The position numbers and the translations under genes are program-made. This document shows, one piece after another, positions 43,797 through 52,032 of a stretch of 64,000 nucleotides of DNA. The stretch covers positions 372,001 to 436,000 of the forward strand of contig NZ_BAABGY010000007.1 of the NCBI RefSeq assembly GCF_039541815.1. The letters are read 5' to 3'. This DNA comes from Flavisolibacter amylovorans. Lineage in GTDB: Bacteria; Bacteroidota; Bacteroidia; Chitinophagales; Chitinophagaceae. Position 1 is the first letter of the stretch. Each line of letters starts with the position of its first letter. Below the pieces are notes generated by a model. It saw only the letters and a program-made list of their open reading frames with translations. It ran no database searches and was not told the origin of the DNA.

Positions 43797-45932
43797 TCAG
43801 GCAAGAGTTGCCGACTCGGTGCGGCTGTAGGCTTCGGTCAGTTTTTTCTGGAGCTCGTACGACAGCGGCTGGTAGCCGTCCAGGCGCATCCGGAATTTGG
43901 CGCGGCCCTGGGTAACGGAGCGGAGTGCCGAGGAAAAGTCGTGCAGCTCAGCAAGCGGCACCCGGGCACTCACCTTCTGGAAATGGCTTTCGGCGTCCAT
44001 TCCCTCTACGATGCCCCGTCGGCTTTGCAGCTCGCCCATCACGGCGCCGGTAAGATCGTCAGGACAAAGCACGTCCACCTGGTAAAGCGGTTCCAGCACC
44101 TGCGGGGCAGCATCGTGGAAGGCCTGCCGGAACGCCATGGTGCCGGCAATCTTGAACGAGATGTCGTTGGAGTCCACGGCGTGCATCTTGCCGTCGAACA
44201 CGCACACCCGTACGTCGCGCACAGAGGAGCCGGTCAGCGGCCCTTCCTGCATTTTCTCCATCACGCCTTTCAGAACAGAAGGAAGGAAGCGGGCGTCGAT
44301 AGCGCCGCCGACGATACAGTTGTAATACACCAGCTTTCCGCCCCAGGGCAGGTCGTACTCCTCGCGGCCACGCACGTTGAGGCCCGCCGGGTCGGCCATG
44401 CCCTCGGTCCAGGGTTCGATGCGCAGGTGCACCTCGGCAAACTGGCCAGCGCCGCCCGATTGCTTCTTGTGGCGGTACTTCGCTTCGGCGCTGCTGCGGA
44501 TCGTTTCGCGGTAAGGAATCCGGGGCCGGGTAAAGCGTACCTCCAGCCGGGCGCTGTTCTCGATCTTCCACCGGGCAACCGCAAGATGCATATCACCCTG
44601 GCAGTGCAGGAGGGTCTGCTTCAGCTCACCGGAAACTTCCACGATCAGCGTCGGGTCCTCCTCGCGCAGCAGGTGCAGGGCCTGCGCCAGCTTTTCCTCC
44701 TCGCCTTTGCGCAGCGACTCGATGGCCACCGTCATGTTCGGGGCCGGGAATTCGATCGGGTGCAGCTCGTAGTTCCTGCCTTTGACGTGCAGCGTGTTGT
44801 TGACATGCGTGTTCTTCAGCTTGAGCGTGGCGCCGATATCGCCCGCCACGAGCTCGGTCACCGGCAGGCGCTTGTTGCCTTCCATCAGGAAGAGGCTGCT
44901 GATCTTTTCCATGACCCCATTGGACTCGTTCACCAGCTCCATCCCGGGCCGCAGGGTACCGCTGAAAACCTTGAAGAAGGAGAGCTCCCCCACATGCGGC
45001 TCCGACACGGTCTTGTACACGAAGATGCAAGGTGGGCCATCCGAGCGGCACTCCAGGGCCTCACCGGCCTTCGTGGTTTGAGGGGGCAGCTCGTTGGCGC
45101 TGGGGCATACGTTGTCGATGAATCCCATCAGCCGTCCGCTTCCCATGTTGCGCTCCGCGCTGAGGCAGAACAGCGGGAACAGCTCGTGTTGGATCATCGC
45201 CTTGCGGAAGCCCGCTTTCAATTCGTCCTCCTCCAGCTCGCCGCGGTCGAAGTAATGCTCCATCAGGGTTTCATCAACGGTAGCCACGGCTTCCACCAGC
45301 TCGCGGTGGAGGGCTTCGGCGCGGGCGCGCTCGCCCTCCGGGATTGGCAGCTTGTCGGGTCTGCCACCGGAATCGCGGAACTTGTAGAGCACCATATGCA
45401 GCACGTCCACGATCTCGTGGAAGCCGGCGCCCACCTGCAAAGGGTATTGCACCAGCACCACCTTGTTGCCGAAGTGATCGCGGGCCTGCTGCACCGTACG
45501 GTCGAAGTCAGCGCTGTCGTGATCGAGCTTGTTGACGGCAAAGATCATCGGCGTGCGGAAGCGCTCCGTGTATTCCCAGATCAGGTCGGTTCCGACTTCT
45601 ACGCCGGCGGTGGCGTTGAGCACCATCACGCCGGTATCGGCCACCCGGAGTGCCGACACCACTTCGCCTACGAAGTCGTCGTAGCCGGGGGTGTCGAGGA
45701 GGTTGATCTTATAGCCCCGCCAGCGGGTGTGCATCAGCTTGGAGAAGATGGAGTTGCCGCGCTCGTGCTCGAGCTCGTGGTAGTCGCCGACCGTGTTGCG
45801 CTCGGCAACGGAGCCCTTGCGGCTGATGAGGCCGGCTTCGAACAGCATGCATTCGGCCAGCGTGGTCTTGCCCGCGCCGGCATGGCCCAGCAGAACGACG
45901 TTCTTGACATGGGCGGTATCAAATTCTGCCAT
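43797..45932 (-). CDS. Elongation factor G paralogue (EF-G2-like)
   Basis: A 711-residue protein with all five EF-G domains, about the length of EF-G. The GTPase site is changed: P-loop GHAGAGKTT (from Gly16) is intact and NKLD (residues 134-137) kept, but switch I RGITIT reads RGNSIF and the catalytic His of DTPGH is Tyr84 in DTPGYDD. In Bacteroides thetaiotaomicron an EF-G paralogue (EF-G2) is described that supports translation without GTP hydrolysis during carbon starvation. The substitutions here suggest a similar low-hydrolysis factor. The canonical EF-G is elsewhere. Confidence 0.9.
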   Translation of the reverse strand: MAEFDTAHVKNVVLLGHAGAGKTTLAECMLFEAGLISRKGSVAERNTVGDYHELEHERGNSIFSKLMHTRWRGYKINLLDTPGYDDFVGEVVSALRVADTGVMVLNATAGVEVGTDLIWEYTERFRTPMIFAVNKLDHDSADFDRTVQQARDHFGNKVVLVQYPLQVGAGFHEIVDVLHMVLYKFRDSGGRPDKLPIPEGERARAEALHRELVEAVATVDETLMEHYFDRGELEEDELKAGFRKAMIQHELFPLFCLSAERNMGSGRLMGFIDNVCPSANELPPQTTKAGEALECRSDGPPCIFVYKTVSEPHVGELSFFKVFSGTLRPGMELVNESNGVMEKISSLFLMEGNKRLPVTELVAGDIGATLKLKNTHVNNTLHVKGRNYELHPIEFPAPNMTVAIESLRKGEEEKLAQALHLLREEDPTLIVEVSGELKQTLLHCQGDMHLAVARWKIENSARLEVRFTRPRIPYRETIRSSAEAKYRHKKQSGGAGQFAEVHLRIEPWTEGMADPAGLNVRGREEYDLPWGGKLVYYNCIVGGAIDARFLPSVLKGVMEKMQEGPLTGSSVRDVRVCVFDGKMHAVDSNDISFKIAGTMAFRQAFHDAAPQVLEPLYQVDVLCPDDLTGAVMGELQSRRGIVEGMDAESHFQKVSARVPLAELHDFSSALRSVTQGRAKFRMRLDGYQPLSYELQKKLTEAYSRTESATLA

Positions 45933-45998
45933 AAAACAGGTTTAGGTGTGGGGGAATAGGAGCAGCCTGCCCCACACTTTGCGGGACAGGCAGGTCCT

Positions 45999-46035
45999 AA
46001 AAAAGGCAACGCTACCTTAACAGTTGGTAGCGTTG
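45999..46035 (-). terminator. Terminator overlapping the end of a coding region
   Basis: Stem CAACGCTACC/GGTAGCGTTG: the arm at 46026-46035 lies within the last codons of the 125-residue gene and its stop codon (46017-46019) lies in the loop. Read on the minus strand the stem is followed by CCTTTTTT. Confidence 0.8.
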
Positions 46036-46394
46036 ATGAAATCGCGGAACTCGCTGCGGAGTTGCTGGAGGCGGTTCTCCAAAACCAGGAAGGCGTCCAG
46101 CAGCCGCTCGTGCTCCGTGTAGGTGTCGTTGCCCACACCGTCGGGACGCGCCTTTTCAAAGTCCACGCGGCGCTCATGCTGCTTGATGGCCTGCTTGAGG
46201 TCGTGGATGTTGACCAGCTGGATGTGGAACTGGTTGTCGAAATGCTCAATGTCGACCAGTTGGTCGCGCGGGCTTTCGCGGCAATTGTCCTGGAGCAGCT
46301 TTTTGCATTCCTGGAATTCCTCGCGGTAGTTGCGCAGGATCTGCCGCCATTCTGCGGTTTCTGAAGTGAGCTGTGCGAGATCGGTCTGAACCAT
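46017..46394 (-). CDS. Hypothetical coiled-coil protein
   Basis: A 125-residue soluble protein, highly charged and likely coiled coil for most of its length (EFQECKKLLQDNC, LKQAIKQHERRVDFE, ENRLQQLRSEFRDFI). No family recognised. It starts from ATG at 46394 and lies 84 bases upstream of the EF-G paralogue on the same strand, with its own terminator. Confidence 0.7.
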   Translation of the reverse strand: MVQTDLAQLTSETAEWRQILRNYREEFQECKKLLQDNCRESPRDQLVDIEHFDNQFHIQLVNIHDLKQAIKQHERRVDFEKARPDGVGNDTYTEHERLLDAFLVLENRLQQLRSEFRDFINATNC

Positions 46395-46585
46395 TGGAAG
46401 AAAGTTTAAGGGTTAAGAAAGGTGCTTCTTGTCTTCCGCTCAGGTGCGCTTGGATGGTCTTCTAAATATACGCCTGCCGCTGCCGAAAAAAAAGATATTT
46501 TTTCCCGTGCGAACCCGTATATTTTGAGAGACCGCCGGGCCGGGTGCAGGTCGCAAAGGCAATGCCAGATACGGCCCGGGGCGGC

Positions 46586-46593
46586 TATCTTTG
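46586..46593 (+). promoter_or_regulatory. Bacteroidota -7 box (TATCTTTG) of dnaG
   Basis: TATCTTTG fits TAnnTTTG. It overlaps an in-frame TTG at 46591, which cannot be the start if this box is used, and lies ten bases before the ATG at 46603, so the leader is very short. Confidence 0.55.
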
Positions 46594-46602
46594 CGCTCCC
46601 TT

Positions 46603-48624
46603 ATGATCACGCAGCAAACGATACAGGCAATACAGGACCGTGTGGACGTGCTCGACATCGTCGGCAACTTCGTACGCCTCAAGAGGAGGGGAGCCAACTA
46701 TCTGGGTCTTTGCCCTTTCCATAACGAGCGCACGCCTTCGTTCACGGTATCGCCTTCGAAAGGCATCTTCAAATGCTTTGGCTGCGGTAAGAGCGGCAAC
46801 TCCATCTCCTTCGTGATGGAGCACGAAAAGTTCACCTACGTGGAGGCCTTGCGCTGGCTTGCGGCGCGCTACCAGATCCAGGTGGAAGAGACCGCGGTAT
46901 CCGCAGAAGTACGGGAACTGCAGCAGACCGCCGAGAGCCTGTACATCATCAACAGCTTTGCGCAGAAGTTCTTCGAGCAGCAGCTGTTCGATTCCGCCGA
47001 GGGTAAGGACGTGGCGCTCCCTTACCTCGCGCAACGGGGCTTCCAGGAGCCGATTCTACGGAAATTCGGCATCGGCTATGACCCCGACAAGCGCGATGCC
47101 TTCGCCACCGCGGCCTTTAAGAACCAGTATAACCGCGAGCTCACGCAGAAGGCCGGCCTCATCGCATACCGGGGCAACGAGTGGGTCGACAACTACCGCG
47201 ACCGCATCATCTTCCCGGTGCACAACAGCAGCGGCAAGGTCATTGGCTTTGGCGCGCGCCTCATCAAAAAGAACGACAAGGCGCCCAAATACATCAACAC
47301 GCCGGAGAACGAGCTTTATGTAAAAAGTAAGATTCTCTACGGCCTCTACTTCGCGAGGCAGTCGATGGACAAGCTCGATGAGTGCCTGCTCGTCGAAGGC
47401 TATACCGACGTGCTCTCGCTGCACCAGGCGGGTGTGGAGAACGTAGTGGCCTCGGGCGGCACCTCGCTCACTATCGACCAGCTGCGCCTCCTGAAGAAGT
47501 TCACCAAGAACCTCACCATCATCTACGACGGCGACGGTGCCGGTATTAAGGCTGCCTTGCGCGGCCTCGACATGGCGCTGGAGGAAGGCCTCAACGTGAA
47601 GCTGGTATTGATCCCCGACGGCGAGGACCCGGACAGCTACGTGCAGAAGGTAGGCGCGCAGGAGTTCCGCAACTTCATTGCGCACAACAAGAAGGACGTG
47701 GTGCTGTTCCAGCTCGAAGTATCGCTCCGCGATGCAGGGAGCGATGCCGCACGGAAGGCCATTGTGGTGAACCAGATCGCCGAAACGATCTCCAAGATCG
47801 ACAAGGCGGAGGACTTCACGAAGCAGCAGGATTATATCCGCAAGTGCGCCGAGCTGCTGCGCATCGACGAGTCGGGCTTTACCAACCTGGTCAACAAATT
47901 CATCCGCGACCGGATCGCGAAGCAGGAGTCGAAAGTGCCCTTCCAGGAGGCACAGGCGCTTGCCGAGCAGGCGGAGACATCGCCGGTATCGTTCGACGAC
48001 CAGACCTTCCAGCTGCTGTTCAAGGACGAACTGCAGGAGAAAGAGATCGCGCGGGTGCTGCTCGAGCACGGACATAAGGTTTGGAACGACCAGCTCATCG
48101 CCGACTATGTGCTCAACGAGCTGCCGGAGGAGGAGCTGATCGAGAACACAACCGTACTCTCGATCATCCATGCCTACCGCGCGCAGCTAAGCGTGCAGCG
48201 CCCGGTGGATCCGAACTTCTTTATCTATCACCCCGACCCGGCGATCTCGTCGATGGCCGTGGCCCTTCTTTATTTTCCGCATGAGGAAAGCCGCTACTGG
48301 AAATCGGAGCAGAACCAGTCGGCCGGTTACCAGCAATCGCTGTTCAAGCAAGACTGGAAGACCTTTGCCCGCCTGGTGCACAAAGACAACTACGACGAGC
48401 TGAGCAACTACCTGCTCACCCAAAAGGATACCACCAACGAAGAGGCAGAGTCGGCCGTCAATTACCTGAAGCTGCGCAAGGTGCGGCGCCTGCTGTTGCA
48501 GAACCACGCCGACCTGGAAAAGGCGCCGCCTGAGCAGCAAATGACCTTCCTGCTCACGCACAAGCACCTGAAGGACATGGAGCGCGAGTTGACGGCAAAG
48601 CTGGGGACGGTGATCATCAAGTAG
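46603..48624 (+). CDS. dnaG: DNA primase
   Basis: A 673-residue primase that makes RNA primers at the replication fork. The CHC2 zinc finger has Cys-Pro-Phe-His near residue 36 and CFGCGKSG near residue 60. The TOPRIM domain holds LLVEGYTDVLSLHQAG and IYDGDGAG, the acidic metal sites. The C-terminal helicase-binding part is present but divergent. The ATG at 46603 is chosen since the -7 box covers earlier starts. Confidence 0.95.
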   Translation: MITQQTIQAIQDRVDVLDIVGNFVRLKRRGANYLGLCPFHNERTPSFTVSPSKGIFKCFGCGKSGNSISFVMEHEKFTYVEALRWLAARYQIQVEETAVSAEVRELQQTAESLYIINSFAQKFFEQQLFDSAEGKDVALPYLAQRGFQEPILRKFGIGYDPDKRDAFATAAFKNQYNRELTQKAGLIAYRGNEWVDNYRDRIIFPVHNSSGKVIGFGARLIKKNDKAPKYINTPENELYVKSKILYGLYFARQSMDKLDECLLVEGYTDVLSLHQAGVENVVASGGTSLTIDQLRLLKKFTKNLTIIYDGDGAGIKAALRGLDMALEEGLNVKLVLIPDGEDPDSYVQKVGAQEFRNFIAHNKKDVVLFQLEVSLRDAGSDAARKAIVVNQIAETISKIDKAEDFTKQQDYIRKCAELLRIDESGFTNLVNKFIRDRIAKQESKVPFQEAQALAEQAETSPVSFDDQTFQLLFKDELQEKEIARVLLEHGHKVWNDQLIADYVLNELPEEELIENTTVLSIIHAYRAQLSVQRPVDPNFFIYHPDPAISSMAVALLYFPHEESRYWKSEQNQSAGYQQSLFKQDWKTFARLVHKDNYDELSNYLLTQKDTTNEEAESAVNYLKLRKVRRLLLQNHADLEKAPPEQQMTFLLTHKHLKDMERELTAKLGTVIIK

Positions 48625-48750
48625 GATCTCGGATCTCAGATTTAGCTCGCGCACGTCAGGTTGCGAAACATTTCTCGACGGTTGAAGCGGCAGGAATTGG
48701 TGCTTGCACTGTGGAAGGTGCTGCCAATAAACCAATAAACAAATAAACCC
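48623..48750. repeat. Two word arrays downstream of dnaG
   Basis: 48623-48645 (AGGATCTCGGATCTCAGATT) starts in the dnaG stop codon; 48724-48750 carries CCAATAAACCAATAAAC, the reverse complement of the TTTATTGG word. Between them is unique sequence. Confidence 0.55.
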
Positions 48751-48801
48751 GCTCAGCGGCTCCCGGCACGGTTTTGCGCTTGGTAATCGAAACGCAAGAT
48801 C

Positions 48802-49275
48802 ATGAGAGCAACAGATACAATGGCCGGCGGGCTTGCCGGCGCCACGTTACTGACGCTGGTGCACGAAACGGTGCGGCGTGCGGTGCCCAAGGCGCCGCGG
48901 ATGGACCTGCTCGGCATGCAGGCACTCGCTAAAGGACTCCATAAGCTCGGCCTCAACATTCCGAATCCTACCCGGCTCTTCTATTATACAATGGCTGGCG
49001 ACCTCGTCAGCAATGCGCTGTATTATAGTCTTGGGGGCGTCAATAACCGTAAGATCGTATTACGGGCTACCCTCCTCGGATTGGCGGCCGGTGTCGGTGC
49101 TATTTTGTTGCCCGAAAAGATGGGGCTGAATGATGCGCCAAGCAGCCGCACTACCGCTACCAAGCTCATGACGGTAGGCCTCTACCTGCTGGGCGGCCTG
49201 GCGGCGGGGATCGTGCAGCGGGCGATGCAGAAGAAGCGGCAGCCTAAGGCCGCGGGCAAAGCGCTCGTGCTTTAG
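48802..49275 (+). CDS. Hypothetical membrane protein
   Basis: A 157-residue protein with about three hydrophobic helices: residues 8-22 (AGGLAGATLLTLVH), about 85-103, and about 124-142 before a basic end. The N-terminal part resembles small DUF1440-like membrane proteins but the match is weak. The ATG at 48802 has an AACGCAAGATC leader. It may be co-transcribed with the small hydrophilic gene that follows. Confidence 0.65.
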   Translation: MRATDTMAGGLAGATLLTLVHETVRRAVPKAPRMDLLGMQALAKGLHKLGLNIPNPTRLFYYTMAGDLVSNALYYSLGGVNNRKIVLRATLLGLAAGVGAILLPEKMGLNDAPSSRTTATKLMTVGLYLLGGLAAGIVQRAMQKKRQPKAAGKALVL

Positions 49276-49336
49276 GCCCATCAGGTAGAAGGTTATGGCA
49301 TCAATTGTGTGGATCGATTCAACAAAACAAACGATT

Positions 49337-49534
49337 ATGTCAGGAAGAGGCGACAACAACAAGAACGGCAGCTCCGGCGCCGGCGCAAGCAACCAGAGCG
49401 GTCAGGCGATCCCGAAAGAGCAAGGCAAGATGAATCACGGCAAGCAAACCGGTGGGCAGCCTTCGGAGCCGATGCGCCAGGAGCGCGACCAGGACAGCAA
49501 CCGCAACACCAGCACGCAGCCCGACCGGAGCTGA
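49337..49534 (+). CDS. Small hydrophilic low-complexity protein
   Basis: A 65-residue protein made almost only of Gly, Asn, Ser, Gln, Arg and Glu, with no hydrophobic core, so it is likely disordered. Such composition recalls stress-related hydrophilins, but this is an inference. The ATG at 49337 is followed by MSGRGDNNKNG; an upstream in-frame start adds 14 residues. A strong terminator follows. Confidence 0.55.
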   Translation: MSGRGDNNKNGSSGAGASNQSGQAIPKEQGKMNHGKQTGGQPSEPMRQERDQDSNRNTSTQPDRS

Positions 49535-49546
49535 TCGGCGCCCGTT

Positions 49547-49594
49547 AAAGAAAACCCATTCCGAGATTTTTTTTGCACGGAATGGGTTTTCTTT
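49547..49594 (+). terminator. Terminator with a 17-base perfect stem
   Basis: AAAGAAAACCCATTCCG pairs exactly with CGGAATGGGTTTTCTTT. A T-rich loop (AGATTTTTTTTGCA) is inside the stem rather than after it. It overlaps the -33 part of the YceI promoter. Confidence 0.75.
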
Positions 49595-49604
49595 ATTAGC
49601 TTTG
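49572..49604 (+). promoter_or_regulatory. Promoter of the YceI-like gene
   Basis: TTTG at 49572-49575, 21 bases of spacer and TAGCTTTG at 49597-49604 fit the Bacteroidota consensus, 45 bases before the ATG. Its -33 element lies in the loop of the preceding hairpin. Confidence 0.6.
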
Positions 49605-49649
49605 ATGTTGTAACATTGATTTGTAACCATCACCACAAAAAACACAGCT

Positions 49650-50180
49650 ATGGCAATTACCTGGAAGCTTGACCCGACGCACAGCGAGATCCAATTCAAA
49701 GTGCGCCACCTCATGATCACGACCGTGACCGGCTATTTTAAAAAGTTCGACGTGGACGTGGAAACCGTGAGCGACGACTTCACCAGCGCTTCGCGCGTGC
49801 AGTTTACCGCTGATGTTGATTCCATCGATACCAACAACACCCAGCGCGACACGCACCTGAAGTCCCCCGACTTCTTCAATGCGGAAGAGCACGGCCAGAT
49901 CACCTTCGCAGGCCGCAAGTACGAAGGCAGCGGCGATGAGGCACAGCTTCATGGTGACCTGACCATCCGTGGCATTACCAAGCCCGTCACCATCAACGTC
50001 GAGTTCGGCGGCATCGTGGTAGACCCGTACGGTCAGACAAAGGCAGGATTTACGATCTCCGGCAAGATCAGCCGCAAGGAGTTCGGGCTCACCTGGAGCG
50101 CCGTAACCGAGGCCGGCCAGGTGGTGGTCAGCGATGACATCAAGATCCTTGGAGAGATCCAGCTGGTGAAGCAGGGTTAA
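49650..50180 (+). CDS. YceI-like domain protein
   Basis: A 176-residue protein of the lipocalin-like YceI fold, which binds polyisoprenoids in characterised members. ITWKLDPTHSEIQFKVRHLMIT opens the fold; RDTHLKSPDFFNAEEHGQITF and GDLTIRGITKPVTINVEF are the main motifs. It has no signal peptide, unlike Escherichia coli YceI, so it is cytoplasmic or exported otherwise. Confidence 0.92.
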   Translation: MAITWKLDPTHSEIQFKVRHLMITTVTGYFKKFDVDVETVSDDFTSASRVQFTADVDSIDTNNTQRDTHLKSPDFFNAEEHGQITFAGRKYEGSGDEAQLHGDLTIRGITKPVTINVEFGGIVVDPYGQTKAGFTISGKISRKEFGLTWSAVTEAGQVVVSDDIKILGEIQLVKQG

Positions 50181-50207
50181 TCCGTCAACACATACACTCA
50201 GGAAATT

Positions 50208-50240
50208 GGAAGCCGCACCCTGTGCGGCTTTCTTCATTTT
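50208..50240. terminator. Bidirectional terminator after YceI
   Basis: Stem AAGCCGCAC/GTGCGGCTT with a three-base loop, followed by TCTTCATTTTT, between two convergent genes. Confidence 0.8.
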
Positions 50241-51235
50241 TGGGAAAGAGCGCCGCTGCGGTTCCTGGAAACGATATCGTTCAGAATGCACACCGCGTGC
50301 TCGCGTGAATTTTCAATGAAGAGGCGGTGCGTGTTCATGCCTCCGCAGATCACCCCGGCGAGGTACAGTCCCGGTACGTTCGTCTCGTAGGTGGTTTCGT
50401 GTACTTGTGGCTGGCAAACGGCGTCGTTGCTCAGGTTGATCCCGCAACGGCGCAGGAAATTTAGGTTCGGTTGATACCCGGTGAGCGCGAGCACCCAATC
50501 GTTGGCGATCGTGATGCGCCCCTCAGGTGTGTCGAGATCCACCTCCTGTTCCCGGATGGCCGTCACCGTTGTATTGAAATGGGCTTTCACTGCTCCTTCT
50601 CGGATGCGATTCTCGATGTCCGGTCGTACCCAGTACTTCACCCGCTGCCCGATCTCGGGGCCGCGCACCGCCATCGTTACCTCGGCACCTTTCCGGAAGG
50701 TCTCGAGCGCCGCATCCACAGCGGAATTCTGGGCGCCCACCACCAGTACTTTCTGAAAGGCGTAGAAATGCGGGTCGGTATAATAGTGCTTCACTTTCGG
50801 CAATTCCTCGCCGGGAACGTTTAGTGGATAGGGAATATCATAGAAGCCGGTGGCGATGATGACGTACCGTGCCCTGTAATGGCCCTTGTCGCTCTGCACC
50901 ACGAATCCGTCTTCCTGGCGCTCCACCGATGTCACCGGCTCAAACAACCGTATCGGCAAGGCATTGTCTTTGGCCACGCGTCGGTAGTATTCGAGCGCTT
51001 CACCCCGGGTTGGCTTGGGGCCATGTGATACAAACGGTGCCCCACCGATCTCGAGCCGCTCGGAAGTGGAGAAGAAGGTCATGTTCACCGGGTAATTGTA
51101 TATGGAGTTGACAAGCGTGCCCTTTTCCAGCACCAGGCAGTCGACGCCCCGCCTTCTTGCCTCCACGGCGCAGGCGATCCCGATGGGGCCGCCGCCAACG
51201 ATTAGCAGGGTGATTGTAGTAATTGGGTCGGGCAT
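50234..51235 (-). CDS. ypdA: YpdA-type putative bacillithiol disulfide reductase
   Basis: A 333-residue FAD/NAD(P)H oxidoreductase. LLIVGGGPIGIACAVEA is the FAD site and KVLVVGAQNSAVDAALE the NAD(P)H site. YNYPVNMTFFSTSERLEIGGAPF is characteristic of YpdA, which reduces bacillithiol disulfide in low-GC Gram-positives and, by family, in Bacteroidota. No CxxC redox pair typical of thioredoxin reductase was seen. It directly follows the DUF2071 gene (TAG abuts ATG). Confidence 0.88.
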   Translation of the reverse strand: MPDPITTITLLIVGGGPIGIACAVEARRRGVDCLVLEKGTLVNSIYNYPVNMTFFSTSERLEIGGAPFVSHGPKPTRGEALEYYRRVAKDNALPIRLFEPVTSVERQEDGFVVQSDKGHYRARYVIIATGFYDIPYPLNVPGEELPKVKHYYTDPHFYAFQKVLVVGAQNSAVDAALETFRKGAEVTMAVRGPEIGQRVKYWVRPDIENRIREGAVKAHFNTTVTAIREQEVDLDTPEGRITIANDWVLALTGYQPNLNFLRRCGINLSNDAVCQPQVHETTYETNVPGLYLAGVICGGMNTHRLFIENSREHAVCILNDIVSRNRSGALSQK

Positions 51236-51961
51236 CTAGAGGGTCAGGGTTTTGTAAATACGGTCTCCGCTCATGACGCGCACCGGCGATCCGTCGGCCA
51301 GGAATACCGTACGCGGCGCATCCTGCAGGGCCTCGCGGAAGGGAGCGCCGTAGATGCGCTCGATATCGCAATCAACAGAGAATTCGCGTACCGCGTGCAC
51401 GTTCCAGCGCGGGTGCGCCACCTGGTAGGTGCCAGTGCAGCGCGCGGAGATCTGCGTATAGCCCCAGTAGTGCTCGGTGATGAATTCCTCAGGCGATCCT
51501 TCTGCGGCGGGTTGCGCCACCGGGTCAACGAGCGCCCTCAGGTGGTTCCAGCGACCGTCCACCTTCCATTCGTAGGCTACGGAAAGACCGTCGTCCTGCT
51601 GCTTCCATTCATGACGCATCGGGAAGCGCACGTAGTTCTCCCCGTAAAGCGTATTGGCAATGGCGCAGATGAGGCGTCGCGGCACGATCTCCTTCAGGAA
51701 TACGACGCCCCGCTTCCAGCCGCCGGCTTCGCGGTACCGCACGTAGAAGCGCAGGTTCACCTCCTCGAAGGTGCGGTATCCGGGTACGGAGAACCCGGCC
51801 ACACGCGTGTTGTCGAACAGGAAGCCGACCAGGCTCGCATAATGTACGCCATCAAAGGTGTCGAGCTCGGTGAACCGCGGAAGGTAAGGACGGAGCACCG
51901 CCGGGTCAACGGCGTAGTTCGCCATCAGCAGGTTGCGCCATTCAGCCGTGAGAAAGGTCAT
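51236..51961 (-). CDS. DUF2071 (YqjF-like) protein
   Basis: A 241-residue protein. It begins MTFLTAEWRNLLMANYAVDPAVL, the usual opening of DUF2071 proteins, followed by LVGFLFDNTRVAGFSVPGYRTFEEVNLRFYVR. Function is unknown. The ATG at 51961 is preferred because a -7 box lies at 51986-51993 and overlaps an earlier in-frame start. The stop codon touches the ypdA ATG, so both genes are probably co-translated. Confidence 0.85.
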   Translation of the reverse strand: MTFLTAEWRNLLMANYAVDPAVLRPYLPRFTELDTFDGVHYASLVGFLFDNTRVAGFSVPGYRTFEEVNLRFYVRYREAGGWKRGVVFLKEIVPRRLICAIANTLYGENYVRFPMRHEWKQQDDGLSVAYEWKVDGRWNHLRALVDPVAQPAAEGSPEEFITEHYWGYTQISARCTGTYQVAHPRWNVHAVREFSVDCDIERIYGAPFREALQDAPRTVFLADGSPVRVMSGDRIYKTLTL

Positions 51962-51985
51962 GAAGAAAGGTTTGATCCGGAAACC

Positions 51986-51993
51986 CAAAAGTA
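51986..51993 (-). promoter_or_regulatory. Bacteroidota -7 box (TACTTTTG) of the DUF2071-ypdA pair
   Basis: TACTTTTG on the minus strand, 24 bases before the ATG at 51961. Confidence 0.5.
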
Positions 51994-52032
51994 GTACCGG
52001 GCCAGAAGCCGCCGGATGCCCTTCGCGGCGAA

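Noticed and set aside
43941..45959. 672-residue open frame antisense to the EF-G paralogue
   Set aside because: It is the shadow of the well-supported EF-G frame.
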